This document shows positions 8,181-16,627 of a DNA stretch of 46,459 bases, one piece after another; position 1 is the first letter of the stretch; every line of letters begins with the position of its first letter. The notes under the pieces are model-generated. The model was given only the letters and a program-made list of their open reading frames with translations, was not told where the DNA came from and did no database searches. The translations under genes were made by a program, and so were the position numbers. The DNA lies in assembly GCA_900316625.1 (NCBI GenBank), contig ONDO01000011.1, positions 1-46,459 on the forward strand, written 5' to 3'. Source of the DNA: an uncultured Lachnospiraceae bacterium (GTDB taxonomy: Bacteria > Bacillota > Clostridia > Lachnospirales > Lachnospiraceae).

Positions 8181-8630
8181 ATGAAGATTGCAATTGCAAA
8201 TGATCATGCAGCAACCCAGATGAAGAAAGACATCGTCGCATATCTTGAAGAGAAGGGATACGAAGTAGTTAACTTCGGTACCGATGGAGATGCATCCGTT
8301 GATTATCCTGAATATGGATGCAAGGCTGCAGAAGCAGTCGCTTCCGGAGAATGCGAGCAGGGTGTTCTGATCTGCGGAACCGGCATCGGTATCTCCCTTG
8401 CAGCCAATAAAGTTCCCGGTATCCGTGCAGCAGCTGTATCTGAACCTGTTTCTGCAAGACTATGCAAGGAACACAACAATGCCAACATTATTGCTTTCGG
8501 AGCAAGAATCGTAGGGCTCGAGGAGGCAAAGGCGATTGTTGATGCTTTCCTTACCGCATCCTTCCTGGGCGGCCGTCATCAGAGACGTGTGGATATGATC
8601 ACAGAGATCGAGAAGAAGTATTCCAGGTAA
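8181..8630 (+). CDS. rpiB: Ribose-5-phosphate isomerase B
   Basis: Interconverts ribose 5-phosphate and ribulose 5-phosphate in the pentose phosphate pathway, supplying PRPP precursors to the pur and pyr genes of this window. 149 residues, exactly the usual size. It starts MKIAIANDHA, with the conserved NDHA and the LICGTGIGISLAANK loop bearing the catalytic Cys, and R in the GRHQRR phosphate-binding motif near the end. The start was set at ATG 8181, preceded by AAGGGAG. Confidence 0.97.
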   Translation: MKIAIANDHAATQMKKDIVAYLEEKGYEVVNFGTDGDASVDYPEYGCKAAEAVASGECEQGVLICGTGIGISLAANKVPGIRAAAVSEPVSARLCKEHNNANIIAFGARIVGLEEAKAIVDAFLTASFLGGRHQRRVDMITEIEKKYSR

Positions 8631-8783
8631 TTTCTGTAGATCCATATCTTATATATCAAGTAATTCTTGAAAAAGCCCTATATTTATATTAAAATATCGC
8701 TTAGTGATGCGCATTCTGTCAGATTGTGCGCAATTTGCACTTAAATTAGATTAGAAGTTACATGTTTTAAGGAGGAATAAATC

Positions 8784-9341
8784 ATGGTTTCAGCCGGTGA
8801 TTTCAAAAATGGTCTTACGATCGAGTATGATGGTAAGATTTGTCAGATTATCGAATTCCAGCACGTAAAGCCCGGTAAGGGAGCTGCATTCGTACGTACC
8901 AAGCTTAAGGATATCGTTAACGGTGGTGTCCGCGAGACTACCTTCCGCCCTACCGAGAAGTTCCCTCTGGCTCATATCGATCGTTCTGATTTCCAGTATC
9001 TCTATGCGGATGGTGATACTTACAACTTCATGAACACCGAGACTTATGATCAGATCACTCTTACCGCTGAAGAAGTAGGCGATGCTCTTAAGTTCGTTAA
9101 GGAAAATGAGATCGTTAAGCTTGATTCTCACAACGGCAATATCTTCGCAGTTGAGCCTCCTATGTTCGCTGAACTTGAGATCACCGAGACTGAGCCTGGT
9201 GTTAAGGGCAACACTGCTACCAACGCTACCAAGCCTGCAACTGTTGAGACCGGCGCTACGGTATTCGTTCCTCTGTTCGTCAACACCGGCGATAAGATCA
9301 AGATCGATACTCGTACCGGCGAGTACCTTTCCCGCATGTGA
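8784..9341 (+). CDS. efp: Elongation factor P
   Basis: Binds between the P and E sites and relieves ribosome stalling at polyproline. 185 residues with the three beta-barrel domains of the family. Domain I carries the loop KPGKGAAF, with K32 at the tip, where many Firmicutes place a 5-aminopentanol modification. The C-terminal signature [17 protein letters not shown] is intact. AAGGAGG precedes the ATG. Confidence 0.98.
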   Translation: MVSAGDFKNGLTIEYDGKICQIIEFQHVKPGKGAAFVRTKLKDIVNGGVRETTFRPTEKFPLAHIDRSDFQYLYADGDTYNFMNTETYDQITLTAEEVGDALKFVKENEIVKLDSHNGNIFAVEPPMFAELEITETEPGVKGNTATNATKPATVETGATVFVPLFVNTGDKIKIDTRTGEYLSRM

Positions 9342-9369
9342 TTTTTCATTCGGATATGTATTATGATGG

Positions 9370-9396
9370 CATTGCGGATTCTTCCGCAATGTCATT
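9370..9396 (+). terminator. Probable efp terminator
   Basis: ATTGCGGA and TCCGCAAT form an 8-bp stem with a 4-base loop. The T-tract is poor (GTCATTTTGG), so it may be a weak or processing hairpin. Confidence 0.5.
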
Positions 9397-9454
9397 TTGG
9401 TTGAATGTCTAATGATGCACGCTTCTGCGTTCGGCATTAGATAGGGGCAGGATT

Positions 9455-9670
9455 ATGTTGGATTTTGAGAAGAAACCACTTTCTGAATTACTTATGAATC
9501 GTGCAGTCTTCGCTGTGTTTGAAGAGGAGTTCTCTCAGGGAACATGGCTGGATGTGACGGCTCTCCTGGCTTCTGATAGTAATATTCATGATCTCTATCA
9601 GGATCTGACGGTACCTAAGGCGGTTCTTGACCGTATTGTGGAGAGACTTCGCTCCATGGAGATTGCCTGA
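9455..9670 (+). CDS. Small conserved-looking protein, unknown function
   Basis: 71 residues beginning MLDFEKKPLSELLMNRAVFAVFEEEF and ending RIVERLRSMEIA. Predominantly helical, without signal, membrane segment or cysteines. ATAGGGGCAGG precedes the ATG at fair spacing and a strong terminator follows, supporting a real gene. The FAVFEEEF / LTVPKAVLDRIVERL pattern resembles small helical domains in which a leucine-rich helix follows a short acidic one, but no family can be named. Confidence 0.65.
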   Translation: MLDFEKKPLSELLMNRAVFAVFEEEFSQGTWLDVTALLASDSNIHDLYQDLTVPKAVLDRIVERLRSMEIA

Positions 9671-9694
9671 ACGAATAAGAGAACTTATGTGAAA

Positions 9695-9735
9695 AGACCT
9701 TATGTGTGAAAAGCCACGCATAAGGTCTCTTTTTG
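9695..9735. terminator. Bidirectional terminator
   Basis: AGACCTTATG and CATAAGGTCT form the stem, with GTG/CAC extending it, and T5 follows on the plus strand. The minus-strand reading has a TTTT tract and lies just after the minus-strand CNNM gene, so it can serve both convergent units. Confidence 0.88.
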
Positions 9736-9760
9736 TCTTCCTGGAATTGTGCCGGAAGAC

Positions 9761-11173
9761 TTATTCTTCCGTCTTGTGATCGGGACCGGTCATGCTTTCG
9801 GATTCCGTCTTGTGATCGGGATCGGTTATGTTTTCGGATTCCGTCTTGTGATCGGGATCGGTCATGCTTTCGGATTCCGTCTTGTCTTCGAATTCCATGG
9901 GATTATCGAATTCGACTGCTTTGTGGAAGTTGATCTGAACCTTCTCGATACGCTGATGTCCGACAGAATCGACGCGGAAGGAGACACCGTCCTTATTGAC
10001 GAAGGTTTCGCCGCGGTTGGGAACATGATCAAACTGTCCGATCAGGTAACCGCCCAGACTGTCATAGTCATCAGACTCTAACTCGAGGGGCAGCATATCA
10101 TTCAGGTCATCGAGATTAATGGTGGCGCGTACCAGATACTTACCACTTGCCTTATCTAATTCCACGATGTCATCTTCTTCATCGACATCGTATTCATCAC
10201 GAATCTCACCAACCAGTTCTTCTAAGAGGTCTTCCAGGGTTACGATACCGGTAACAGAACCGTATTCATCCTGAACGATGGCCATGGCGATGGATTTCCT
10301 GCGCATCTCTGCAAAGAGTTCGGACAGGTTCTTCTGCTCATAGGTAAAGTAGGGCTCGCGGAGAAAATCGCGGATACAGAAGCTCTCACGGTTCTTGGGC
10401 AGGAGCAGGTCTTTCATATTAATGATACCGATCAGGTTATCGGGCTCGGTATCGTAGACCGGCATACGGGTCAACATCTCTTTCTCGAAAACTTTGATCA
10501 GCTGATCATAGGTCCAGTTGACATCGACCATAGTGACATCGATTCTGGGAATCATGACTTCACGCGCTGTGGAGTCGGAGAAATCAAAGAGGTTATGGAT
10601 GTACTGCTGTTCATTCTCTTCGATAACACCGCTTTCTGAGGATTCGTCGACGATGGTGCGGAGCTCTTCTTCGGTCATTCCCACATCGGAAGATTTGTCA
10701 CCACCGGTGATGTGGAGGAAGAATCGGGAGATGTGATTGATAAGGAAGATGAGGGGGGTCAGGATCCACATGAGAGCGGAGATGATGCTTGCTCTCTGCA
10801 GGCTGATCTTGGCCGCGTTCTTCTGGGCTCTGTTCTTGGGGGTAATCTCACCGAAGACCAGGATCAGGAAGGTGAGGATACCGGTGGCAATGCCGGCACC
10901 CATGCTGCCGAAGATCCTGACGGCCAGCGTAGTGGCGAGAGAGGATGCGGAGAGGTTGACGATGTTGTTACCAATCAGGATGGCAGAGAGCATCTTCTCC
11001 CTATTCTCTGTGACGGCAAGAACCTTCCGGGCCCTCTTATTACCATTGTCGGCCAGGGTTTTCATTCTGGTGTGGCTGACGGTGGTCAGGGCAGTCTCTG
11101 TAGAAGAGAAGAAGGCTGACAGAATCAGCAGGATGAAAAGTATGGCACATTGAAGAATGTCTTCCATATACAT
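9761..11173 (-). CDS. CNNM/CorC-family membrane protein (hemolysin C family)
   Basis: 470 residues. The N-terminal CNNM transmembrane domain (about 1-190) has several hydrophobic segments and the SAFFSSTETALT motif; a CBS pair (about 200-330) includes VMIPRIDVTMVD and VQDEYGSVTGIVTLEDLLEELVGEI; the CorC/HlyC C-terminal domain is at about 345-425. Family members are implicated in magnesium and cobalt export; the hemolysin name is historical. It transcribes towards the 71-aa gene. The last 45 residues are an unusual acidic tail made of 12-residue repeats (TESESMTDPDHK type) encoded by a 36-bp DNA repeat right at the stop codon. Confidence 0.92.
   Translation of the reverse strand: MYMEDILQCAILFILLILSAFFSSTETALTTVSHTRMKTLADNGNKRARKVLAVTENREKMLSAILIGNNIVNLSASSLATTLAVRIFGSMGAGIATGILTFLILVFGEITPKNRAQKNAAKISLQRASIISALMWILTPLIFLINHISRFFLHITGGDKSSDVGMTEEELRTIVDESSESGVIEENEQQYIHNLFDFSDSTAREVMIPRIDVTMVDVNWTYDQLIKVFEKEMLTRMPVYDTEPDNLIGIINMKDLLLPKNRESFCIRDFLREPYFTYEQKNLSELFAEMRRKSIAMAIVQDEYGSVTGIVTLEDLLEELVGEIRDEYDVDEEDDIVELDKASGKYLVRATINLDDLNDMLPLELESDDYDSLGGYLIGQFDHVPNRGETFVNKDGVSFRVDSVGHQRIEKVQINFHKAVEFDNPMEFEDKTESESMTDPDHKTESENITDPDHKTESESMTGPDHKTEE
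9769..9888. repeat. 36-bp in-frame tandem repeat at 3' end of CNNM gene
   Basis: Copies start at 9769, 9805 and 9841, with a partial fourth at 9877. Copy 2 differs from copy 1 at three positions, all C to T on the plus strand. Because 36 is a multiple of three, the repeat encodes a 12-residue module and copy-number change would alter only the length of the acidic tail. Confidence 0.95.
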
Positions 11174-11252
11174 GAACTCTTTCTAGCTTATTATTATCTT
11201 AAGTAAGTATTATAGAGGAAGCGACATTTCTCTGCAATGAGAGGTCTTCCTA

Positions 11253-11261
11253 TGCTATAAT
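11253..11261 (+). promoter_or_regulatory. Extended -10 promoter of the TPR gene
   Basis: TGCTATAAT: consensus TATAAT at 11256-11261 with a TGn extension, 51 bp before the start codon. The -35 region is poor, as is common with extended -10 promoters. The minus-strand CNNM gene diverges from here. Confidence 0.65.
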
Positions 11262-11311
11262 ATCGTAGACTACGCGAAGTATGGTCAAAAAAGAAATGAT
11301 AGAAAGTCACC

Positions 11312-12283
11312 ATGATGAGAGACGGTTTACATTTACGAAGAAAAATAGTTTCGTTGCTGGCTGGAATCGGCCTGGCTACGATGCTGGTGTCCTGTGGTTA
11401 TTCCGAAGAGGAAGAAGCGATGAAGCAGAAGGGCGTGGATTCCCTGGGGGCAGGAGACTACGCAGGGGCGGTGACATCCTTCAATTCAGCATTGTCCATG
11501 TCGAATGGTAGGGTTCGTGCAGAAGAGATCGATATCTGCTATTACAAGGCGGCAGCACAGTATCTGGCGGGAGAAGAGCAGGAGGCGCTCAATACATATA
11601 CAGCACTGCTCAGATTCGATGAGAAGAATGTGGATGCCTACTATCTGCGCGGCATGCTCTATGCCAAGATGGGCAATGCAGAAAAGGCGAAGGCGGACTT
11701 CGACAAGGCGATGAAGCTGGATCCGAAAGATTATGAGCGTTACTTACGTATCTACCGCAACCTCGCGAGCTTGAATATGGGCGAGATGGCAGATCAGTAT
11801 CTGGACAAGCTCCTGCAGACGGATTCTACCAGCAAGGAAGCGTATTCTGCCAAGGGTATGGCCTTGGAGATTCGTGGCGATTATGATTCGGCTGCCGAGA
11901 ATTACGAGAAGGCACTGAAGAAGGGGGATACCTCAGCTTATATCGATCTGGCTCGCATCCAGGGACTGAAGGGGGAGATGGATGCAGCAGCGTCCTACCT
12001 CAAGTCCTACCAGAAGGAAGTAAAGCCGAATTCTCTGTCCTACAATGCGGTTGGACAGTTAGAACTCTCCCAGGGCAAATATGCGGATGCGCTGGAGTCC
12101 TTCCAGAAGGGCCTTGCCTTAGAGAAGGTCACCAATCGCCAGGAACTGAGACGGAATGAGATCATCGCACTCGAATACACCGGCGATTTCGCACAGGCCA
12201 AGGAGAAAGCGGCATCTTACGTTTGTGACTATCCGGCGGATCAGGAGATGTTAAATGAGAATGTCTTCCTGTCGACCAGGTAG
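11312..12283 (+). CDS. TPR-repeat lipoprotein
   Basis: 323 residues. The N-terminus has basic residues, a hydrophobic segment and a lipobox LVSC (Cys near residue 28), so it should be lipid-anchored on the outer face of the membrane. The rest is a run of tetratricopeptide repeats (KQKGVDSLGAGDYAGAV, YYLRGMLYAKMGNAEKAKADF, AYSAKGMALEIRGDYDSAAENY, SYNAVGQLELSQGKYADAL), which normally mediate protein-protein contact. The partner is unknown. Two adjacent ATGs (11312, 11315) could be the start. The stop codon lies inside a 37-bp tandem repeat. Confidence 0.85.
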   Translation: MMRDGLHLRRKIVSLLAGIGLATMLVSCGYSEEEEAMKQKGVDSLGAGDYAGAVTSFNSALSMSNGRVRAEEIDICYYKAAAQYLAGEEQEALNTYTALLRFDEKNVDAYYLRGMLYAKMGNAEKAKADFDKAMKLDPKDYERYLRIYRNLASLNMGEMADQYLDKLLQTDSTSKEAYSAKGMALEIRGDYDSAAENYEKALKKGDTSAYIDLARIQGLKGEMDAAASYLKSYQKEVKPNSLSYNAVGQLELSQGKYADALESFQKGLALEKVTNRQELRRNEIIALEYTGDFAQAKEKAASYVCDYPADQEMLNENVFLSTR

Positions 12284-12416
12284 GAGGGCAGATGAGCAGG
12301 TTATCCTGTCGACCAGGTAAGAAGACAGATGAGCAGGTTATCCTGTCGACCAGGTAGGAGGACAGATGAGCAGGTTATCCTGTCGACCAGGTAGGAAGAC
12401 AGATGAGCAAGTAGGA
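12269..12416. repeat. 37-bp tandem repeat spanning the TPR gene stop codon
   Basis: Four copies start at 12269, 12306, 12343 and 12380. The unit begins CTGTCGACCAGGTAGGAGG and includes the last codons (LSTR), the TAG/TAA stop, a GGAGG-like ribosome site and ATGAGC. Copies differ only by G/A changes. The last copy runs into the pyrC ribosome site, so pyrC may start behind a duplicated termination-initiation junction. Confidence 0.95.
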
Positions 12417-12423
12417 GAAAAAG

Positions 12424-13710
12424 ATGAGAATCAGAATAACAAATGGCCGTCTCTTAAATCCTGCCGATGGAAGGGATGAGGTTACGAATCTTCTGATCGA
12501 AGATGACAAGATCGCCGCGATTGGACAGGATGCCGATCAGGGCAAGGCTGATCGCGAGATTAACGCAGAGGGATGTTATGTGATGCCAGGCCTTATCGAC
12601 CTGCATGTGCATCTCCGCGATCCGGGGCTTACGGAGAAGGCAGATATCGAATCCGAGTCCAGAGCTGCAGCCAGAGGCGGATTCACTACAATCTGCGCAA
12701 TGCCGAATACCAAGCCGGTCGCTGACAATATGGAAGTGATCCGCTATGTCGAGGATAAGGCAAAGGAAGTTGGCCTTGTCAATGTCGTCCAGGCAGGCTG
12801 CCTCACGAAAGGCATGGAAGGCAAGGAACTCTCTGATATCGCAGGTATGCTCCGGGGCGGTGTCCGGGTCTTCTCGGAAGACGGTAAGAGTGTTATGAAT
12901 TCCAAGCTCTTCCGTGATGCCATGCGCCTGATTCAGAAGGAAGATGGCGTAATCCTGGATCACTGCGAAGATATCAATCTGGTTGAGGGTGGCGTGATGA
13001 ACGATGGTGAAGCCTCCAGACGCCTGGGTTTCCGCGGTATCGCAAATGATGTTGAGAATATCATTGAGGCCCGTGATATCATGATCGCAGAAGAACTTGG
13101 TGCCAGACTTCACCTCTGTCACTGCTCCACCAAGGAGTCGGTAAGTTTCGTGAAGGATGCCAAGAAGAGAGGCATCCAGGTGACCGCAGAGGTTTGCCCG
13201 CATCACTTTGCCATGTCTGAAGAAGACATTCCCGGGGATGATGCGAACTATAAGATGAATCCTCCTCTTCGTAAGAGAGAGGATATGGAAGCTCTTCGTG
13301 CAGGACTTGCCGATGGCAGCATGGAAGTGATCTCCACGGATCACGCACCTCATACGGCAGAGGAGAAGTCGAGAGGCTTCGAGAAGGCGCCCTTCGGTAT
13401 CGTTGGACTCGAGACATCCGTCCAGCTAAGCTACACAGAACTTGTAAAGACCGGTCTCATCACGCCACTTTCACTGGCATCGAAGATGAGCTACCTGCCC
13501 GCACAGATCTTAAAGAACGGCAAGGGAGACCTCTCTGTCGGCAAGATTGCTGACCTTGTGATCTTCGATCCGAGACCGGAAGTCGAACTCCATGCGAGTG
13601 ACCTCGTCGGCAAGGCGAAGAACATGCCCTACGAGGGAAGGAAGGTCTTCGGAAATGTAGTGCTTACCATGCTTTCCGGTAAGATCACCTACTCTTCCCA
13701 ATCCATATAA
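12424..13710 (+). CDS. pyrC: Dihydroorotase
   Basis: Class I dihydroorotase, third step of de novo pyrimidine synthesis: carbamoyl aspartate to dihydroorotate. 428 residues, typical. The zinc motif DLHVHLRDPG lies near residues 58-67, followed by RGGFTTICAMPNTKP, the conserved DHCED, CHCS and STDHAPHT (catalytic Asp) segments. The ATG follows TAGGAGAAAAAG. It opens a cluster of pyr genes but pyrB, carA and carB are not in the window. Confidence 0.97.
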   Translation: MRIRITNGRLLNPADGRDEVTNLLIEDDKIAAIGQDADQGKADREINAEGCYVMPGLIDLHVHLRDPGLTEKADIESESRAAARGGFTTICAMPNTKPVADNMEVIRYVEDKAKEVGLVNVVQAGCLTKGMEGKELSDIAGMLRGGVRVFSEDGKSVMNSKLFRDAMRLIQKEDGVILDHCEDINLVEGGVMNDGEASRRLGFRGIANDVENIIEARDIMIAEELGARLHLCHCSTKESVSFVKDAKKRGIQVTAEVCPHHFAMSEEDIPGDDANYKMNPPLRKREDMEALRAGLADGSMEVISTDHAPHTAEEKSRGFEKAPFGIVGLETSVQLSYTELVKTGLITPLSLASKMSYLPAQILKNGKGDLSVGKIADLVIFDPRPEVELHASDLVGKAKNMPYEGRKVFGNVVLTMLSGKITYSSQSI

Positions 13711-13714
13711 AGTA

Positions 13715-13723
13715 TGCTAGAAT
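13715..13723 (+). promoter_or_regulatory. Extended -10 promoter candidate for pyrF
   Basis: TGCTAGAAT with TAGAAT at 13718-13723, between pyrC and pyrF, of the same TATGCT-type as the TPR gene promoter. The -35 (TTCCCA) is weak. Confidence 0.45.
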
Positions 13724-13762
13724 ACAGCGAATTTGTGAGATAGAAAAAAGTGAGGTTCGAAT

Positions 13763-14698
13763 ATGATTCATCAGCTTGCGCAGGAAATCAAAAAGAAGAA
13801 TGCACCGATTGTTGTCGGACTGGATCCGAAACTTTCCTTTATCCCGGAAGTACTTCTTCAGAAGTCTTATACCGCTTACGGTGAGACCCTGGAAGGAGCT
13901 GCAGATGCAATTTTCCGTTTCAACCGTGCCATTATGGATGCTGTAGCTGATCTGGTTCCGGCTGTGAAGCCCCAGATTGCCATGTACGAACAGTTCGGTA
14001 TCCCCGGACTGATGGCTTTCAAGAAGACGGTTGATTATGCACATTCTAAGGGCCTTCTTGTCATCGGCGATGTTAAGCGTGGTGATATCGGATCTACATC
14101 CGAATCCTATGCAATTGCTCATCTAGGTAAGATCAAGGTCGGCTCTCAGGAATTCGAACCCTTTGCAGAAGATTTTGCTACCGTTAACCCCTATCTGGGA
14201 ACCGATGGTGTAAAGCCTTTCGTTGATGTATGTAAGGAGAATGGTAAGGGTATCTTCGTACTGGTTAAGACCTCGAACCCTTCTTCCGGCGAGCTTCAGG
14301 ATCGCCTGGTAGATGGCAAGCCTCTCTACGAGCATGTTGCAGACAAGGTGAACGACTGGGGCCGCGATTGTATGGATGGCGATTACTCTGAGGTTGGTGC
14401 AGTGATCGGCGCTACCTATCCCCAGATCGGCCGTCAGCTGAGAGAAGATATGCCTAAGGCCTTCATCCTGGTACCTGGCTATGGTGCGCAGGGTGGTACC
14501 GGGAAGGACCTCGTTCCTTTCTTCAATGCAGATGGTCTCGGTGCGATCGTTAACTCTTCCCGTGGTATCATTGCAGCTTACCAGAAGGAAGAATATAAGA
14601 ACTTTGGAGCAGAGAATTTCGCTGATGCCAGCCGTCAGGCAGTTCTTGATATGCAGGCAGATATTCAGTCTGCATTAGACCACGCTCTGAACGAATGA
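13763..14698 (+). CDS. pyrF: Orotidine 5'-phosphate decarboxylase (long type)
   Basis: Makes UMP from OMP. At 311 residues it belongs to the longer type 2 PyrF group. The catalytic loop DVKRGDIGSTSESYA contains the Lys/Asp pair; PIVVGLDPKLSF is the N-terminal substrate loop and FILVPGYGAQGGT the phosphate-binding segment. It sits 52 bp after pyrC with its own possible promoter. Confidence 0.97.
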   Translation: MIHQLAQEIKKKNAPIVVGLDPKLSFIPEVLLQKSYTAYGETLEGAADAIFRFNRAIMDAVADLVPAVKPQIAMYEQFGIPGLMAFKKTVDYAHSKGLLVIGDVKRGDIGSTSESYAIAHLGKIKVGSQEFEPFAEDFATVNPYLGTDGVKPFVDVCKENGKGIFVLVKTSNPSSGELQDRLVDGKPLYEHVADKVNDWGRDCMDGDYSEVGAVIGATYPQIGRQLREDMPKAFILVPGYGAQGGTGKDLVPFFNADGLGAIVNSSRGIIAAYQKEEYKNFGAENFADASRQAVLDMQADIQSALDHALNE

Positions 14699-14705
14699 AC
14701 ATAGA

Positions 14706-14735
14706 AGTTCCGGATGCATAGCGTCCGGAACTTTA
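14706..14735 (+). terminator. Weak terminator or attenuator after pyrF
   Basis: AGTTCCGGA and TCCGGAACT form a 9-bp stem followed only by TTAT. It may be leaky, allowing read-through into pyrK. Confidence 0.5.
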
Positions 14736-14815
14736 TCTGAATGGAAGTAAGGCTGATTGGCCAGGAGAAGTAAGTGGAATGGAACAGTGTGTTCCAGGGA
14801 AAGAGGAGGACTTAG

Positions 14816-15625
14816 ATGACAGAATCAGGCAAGGTTCGGGAGACAGCGCGTATTATCCGCCAGGATCCGATTGCTGATGGTGTATTCTCTATGTGGATTC
14901 GTACAGAAGGCGCCCAGTATGCGGTTCCGGGGCAGTTTGTATCACTCTATACACCGGATAAGCGCAAGATTCTTCCTCGCCCCATCTCCATCGCTGAGGT
15001 CAACCGTGGTGCGAATGCTCTCAGACTGGTCTATCGTGTCATGGGAGCCGGAACAGAAGAGTTCTCCCATCTGCATTCTGACCAGATGTTAGAGATCTTG
15101 GCTCCCCTCGGAAATGGCTATCCGATGCAGGGCGGAAGATGCCTCCTGATCGGAGGCGGTATCGGAATTCCTCCCCTTCTCGAACTTGCCAAGGAATTGT
15201 CTGGAGAGAATCGTATCGATGGTGTCTCTCGTCCTGCACTCTCCGTTACTGCAGTGCTGGGATATCGTAATGATCAGCTCTTCCTTAAGAAGGATTTCGA
15301 GAATTATGCAGATGTCATTATTGCAACAGATGATGGCTCTGTGGGAACGCATGGAACTGTAATGGATGCGATAAAGGAGCATGAGGTCTCTGCTGATGTC
15401 ATCTATGCCTGCGGACCGACCCCCATGCTTCGTGGTGTGAAGCAGTTCGCTCAGGCTCAGCAGATCCGCTGCTTCCTCTCTCTGGAAGAGAGAATGGCTT
15501 GTGGCGTCGGCGCCTGCCTGGGATGTGTTGTGAAGACCACTGGGATCGATGATCATTCTAAGGTCCATAACAAGCGTGTCTGTGCAGATGGACCTGTATT
15601 CTTAGCTGAGGAGGTAGTTCTGTAA
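14816..15625 (+). CDS. pyrK: Dihydroorotate dehydrogenase electron transfer subunit
   Basis: FAD and [2Fe-2S] subunit that passes electrons from the PyrD flavin to NAD+. 269 residues. The FAD-binding motif LPRPISIAEV, the GGGIGIPPL nucleotide loop and the C-terminal 2Fe-2S cysteines (ERMACGVGACLGCVVKT...C) are all present. GAGGAGG precedes the ATG. The stop TAA shares its last A with the pyrD start (TAATG), so both subunits are coupled in translation as expected for a heterotetramer. Confidence 0.97.
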   Translation: MTESGKVRETARIIRQDPIADGVFSMWIRTEGAQYAVPGQFVSLYTPDKRKILPRPISIAEVNRGANALRLVYRVMGAGTEEFSHLHSDQMLEILAPLGNGYPMQGGRCLLIGGGIGIPPLLELAKELSGENRIDGVSRPALSVTAVLGYRNDQLFLKKDFENYADVIIATDDGSVGTHGTVMDAIKEHEVSADVIYACGPTPMLRGVKQFAQAQQIRCFLSLEERMACGVGACLGCVVKTTGIDDHSKVHNKRVCADGPVFLAEEVVL

Positions 15626-16569
15626 TGAGTACGAGACAGAGAGAGTATGATGCTTCTTCACTGAAGACGGCAGTGACGCTTGCAGGTGTTACCCTGAAGA
15701 ATCCGATCATGACAGCATCCGGAACCTTCGGCTCCGGTATGGAATACAGTGAATTCGTAGATCTCTCCCGTCTGGGAGCAGTTGTTACCAAGGGCGTTGC
15801 AGATCATCCCTGGCCCGGTAATCCTACACCCCGTGTTGCTGAAGTGACGGGCGGAATGCTCAATGCCATCGGCCTGCAGAATCCTGGAATTGAGACCTTC
15901 TGCGAGAGAGACCTCCCCTTCTTAAGACAGTATGACACCAAGGTTATCGTGAATGTCTGCGGTCATGCCGAAGAGGAGTACCTGAATGTCGTAGATCGTC
16001 TGGCAGAAGAGAAGGGCGTTGACCTCTTAGAGATCAATATCTCCTGCCCTAATGTAAAAGAAGGCGGAATCTCCTTTGGAACAGATCCCAAGGGAGTAGA
16101 ACATATCACAAAAGTAATCAAAGAACATGCAAAACAGCCTGTGATCATGAAGTTAAGTCCTAATGTAACTTCCATTGCGGAGATTGCAAAAGCGGCAGAA
16201 GCAGGCGGTGCTGACCTGGTATCCCTGATCAATACCATCACTGGGATGAAGATTGACACCAGAAGACGCAAGTTCGTCCTCGCCAACAAGACCGGTGGAA
16301 TGTCCGGCCCTGCGGTACATCCCGTCGCTGTCCGCATGGTCTACGAAGTCGCTCAGGCAGTCAAGATTCCCATTATCGGAATGGGTGGTGTTGAGACCGC
16401 AAATGATGCCCTCGAGATGATCCTCGCCGGTGCAAGCGCAGTATCCGTCGGAACCGCAAACTTTGGTAACCCGACAGCAACCCTTGACATCATTGAGGGA
16501 ATCGAACGCTTCATGATCGAAGAAGGTGTATCCGATATCCACGAACTGATTGGGGCTGTACACGAGTAA
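15625..16569 (+). CDS. pyrD: Dihydroorotate dehydrogenase B, catalytic subunit
   Basis: FMN enzyme oxidising dihydroorotate to orotate; class 1B, NAD-dependent, needing PyrK. 314 residues. The N-terminal KNPIMTASGTFG, the NVCG segment, the ISCPNVKEGG motif with the catalytic Cys, PVIMKLSPN, LINTITGMKID and the C-terminal IGMGGVETANDALEMILAGASAVSVG phosphate-binding region are intact. Overlaps pyrK by one base. Confidence 0.97.
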   Translation: MSTRQREYDASSLKTAVTLAGVTLKNPIMTASGTFGSGMEYSEFVDLSRLGAVVTKGVADHPWPGNPTPRVAEVTGGMLNAIGLQNPGIETFCERDLPFLRQYDTKVIVNVCGHAEEEYLNVVDRLAEEKGVDLLEINISCPNVKEGGISFGTDPKGVEHITKVIKEHAKQPVIMKLSPNVTSIAEIAKAAEAGGADLVSLINTITGMKIDTRRRKFVLANKTGGMSGPAVHPVAVRMVYEVAQAVKIPIIGMGGVETANDALEMILAGASAVSVGTANFGNPTATLDIIEGIERFMIEEGVSDIHELIGAVHE

Positions 16570-16627
16570 GTGATACGCAGCCCAGCAGGGGCTGTATTTC
16601 ACACGCAATAATAGATTGGAGAACAAG

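Noticed and set aside
9749-10081. 110-residue plus-strand frame with FRLVIGTG repeats
   Set aside because: It is the shadow of the 36-bp repeat in the minus-strand CNNM gene, which has clear domain matches.
14780-14795. LexA-type box GAAC...GTTC before pyrK
   Set aside because: The half sites are five bases apart, not four, and pyrK is not an SOS gene; most likely a chance palindrome.
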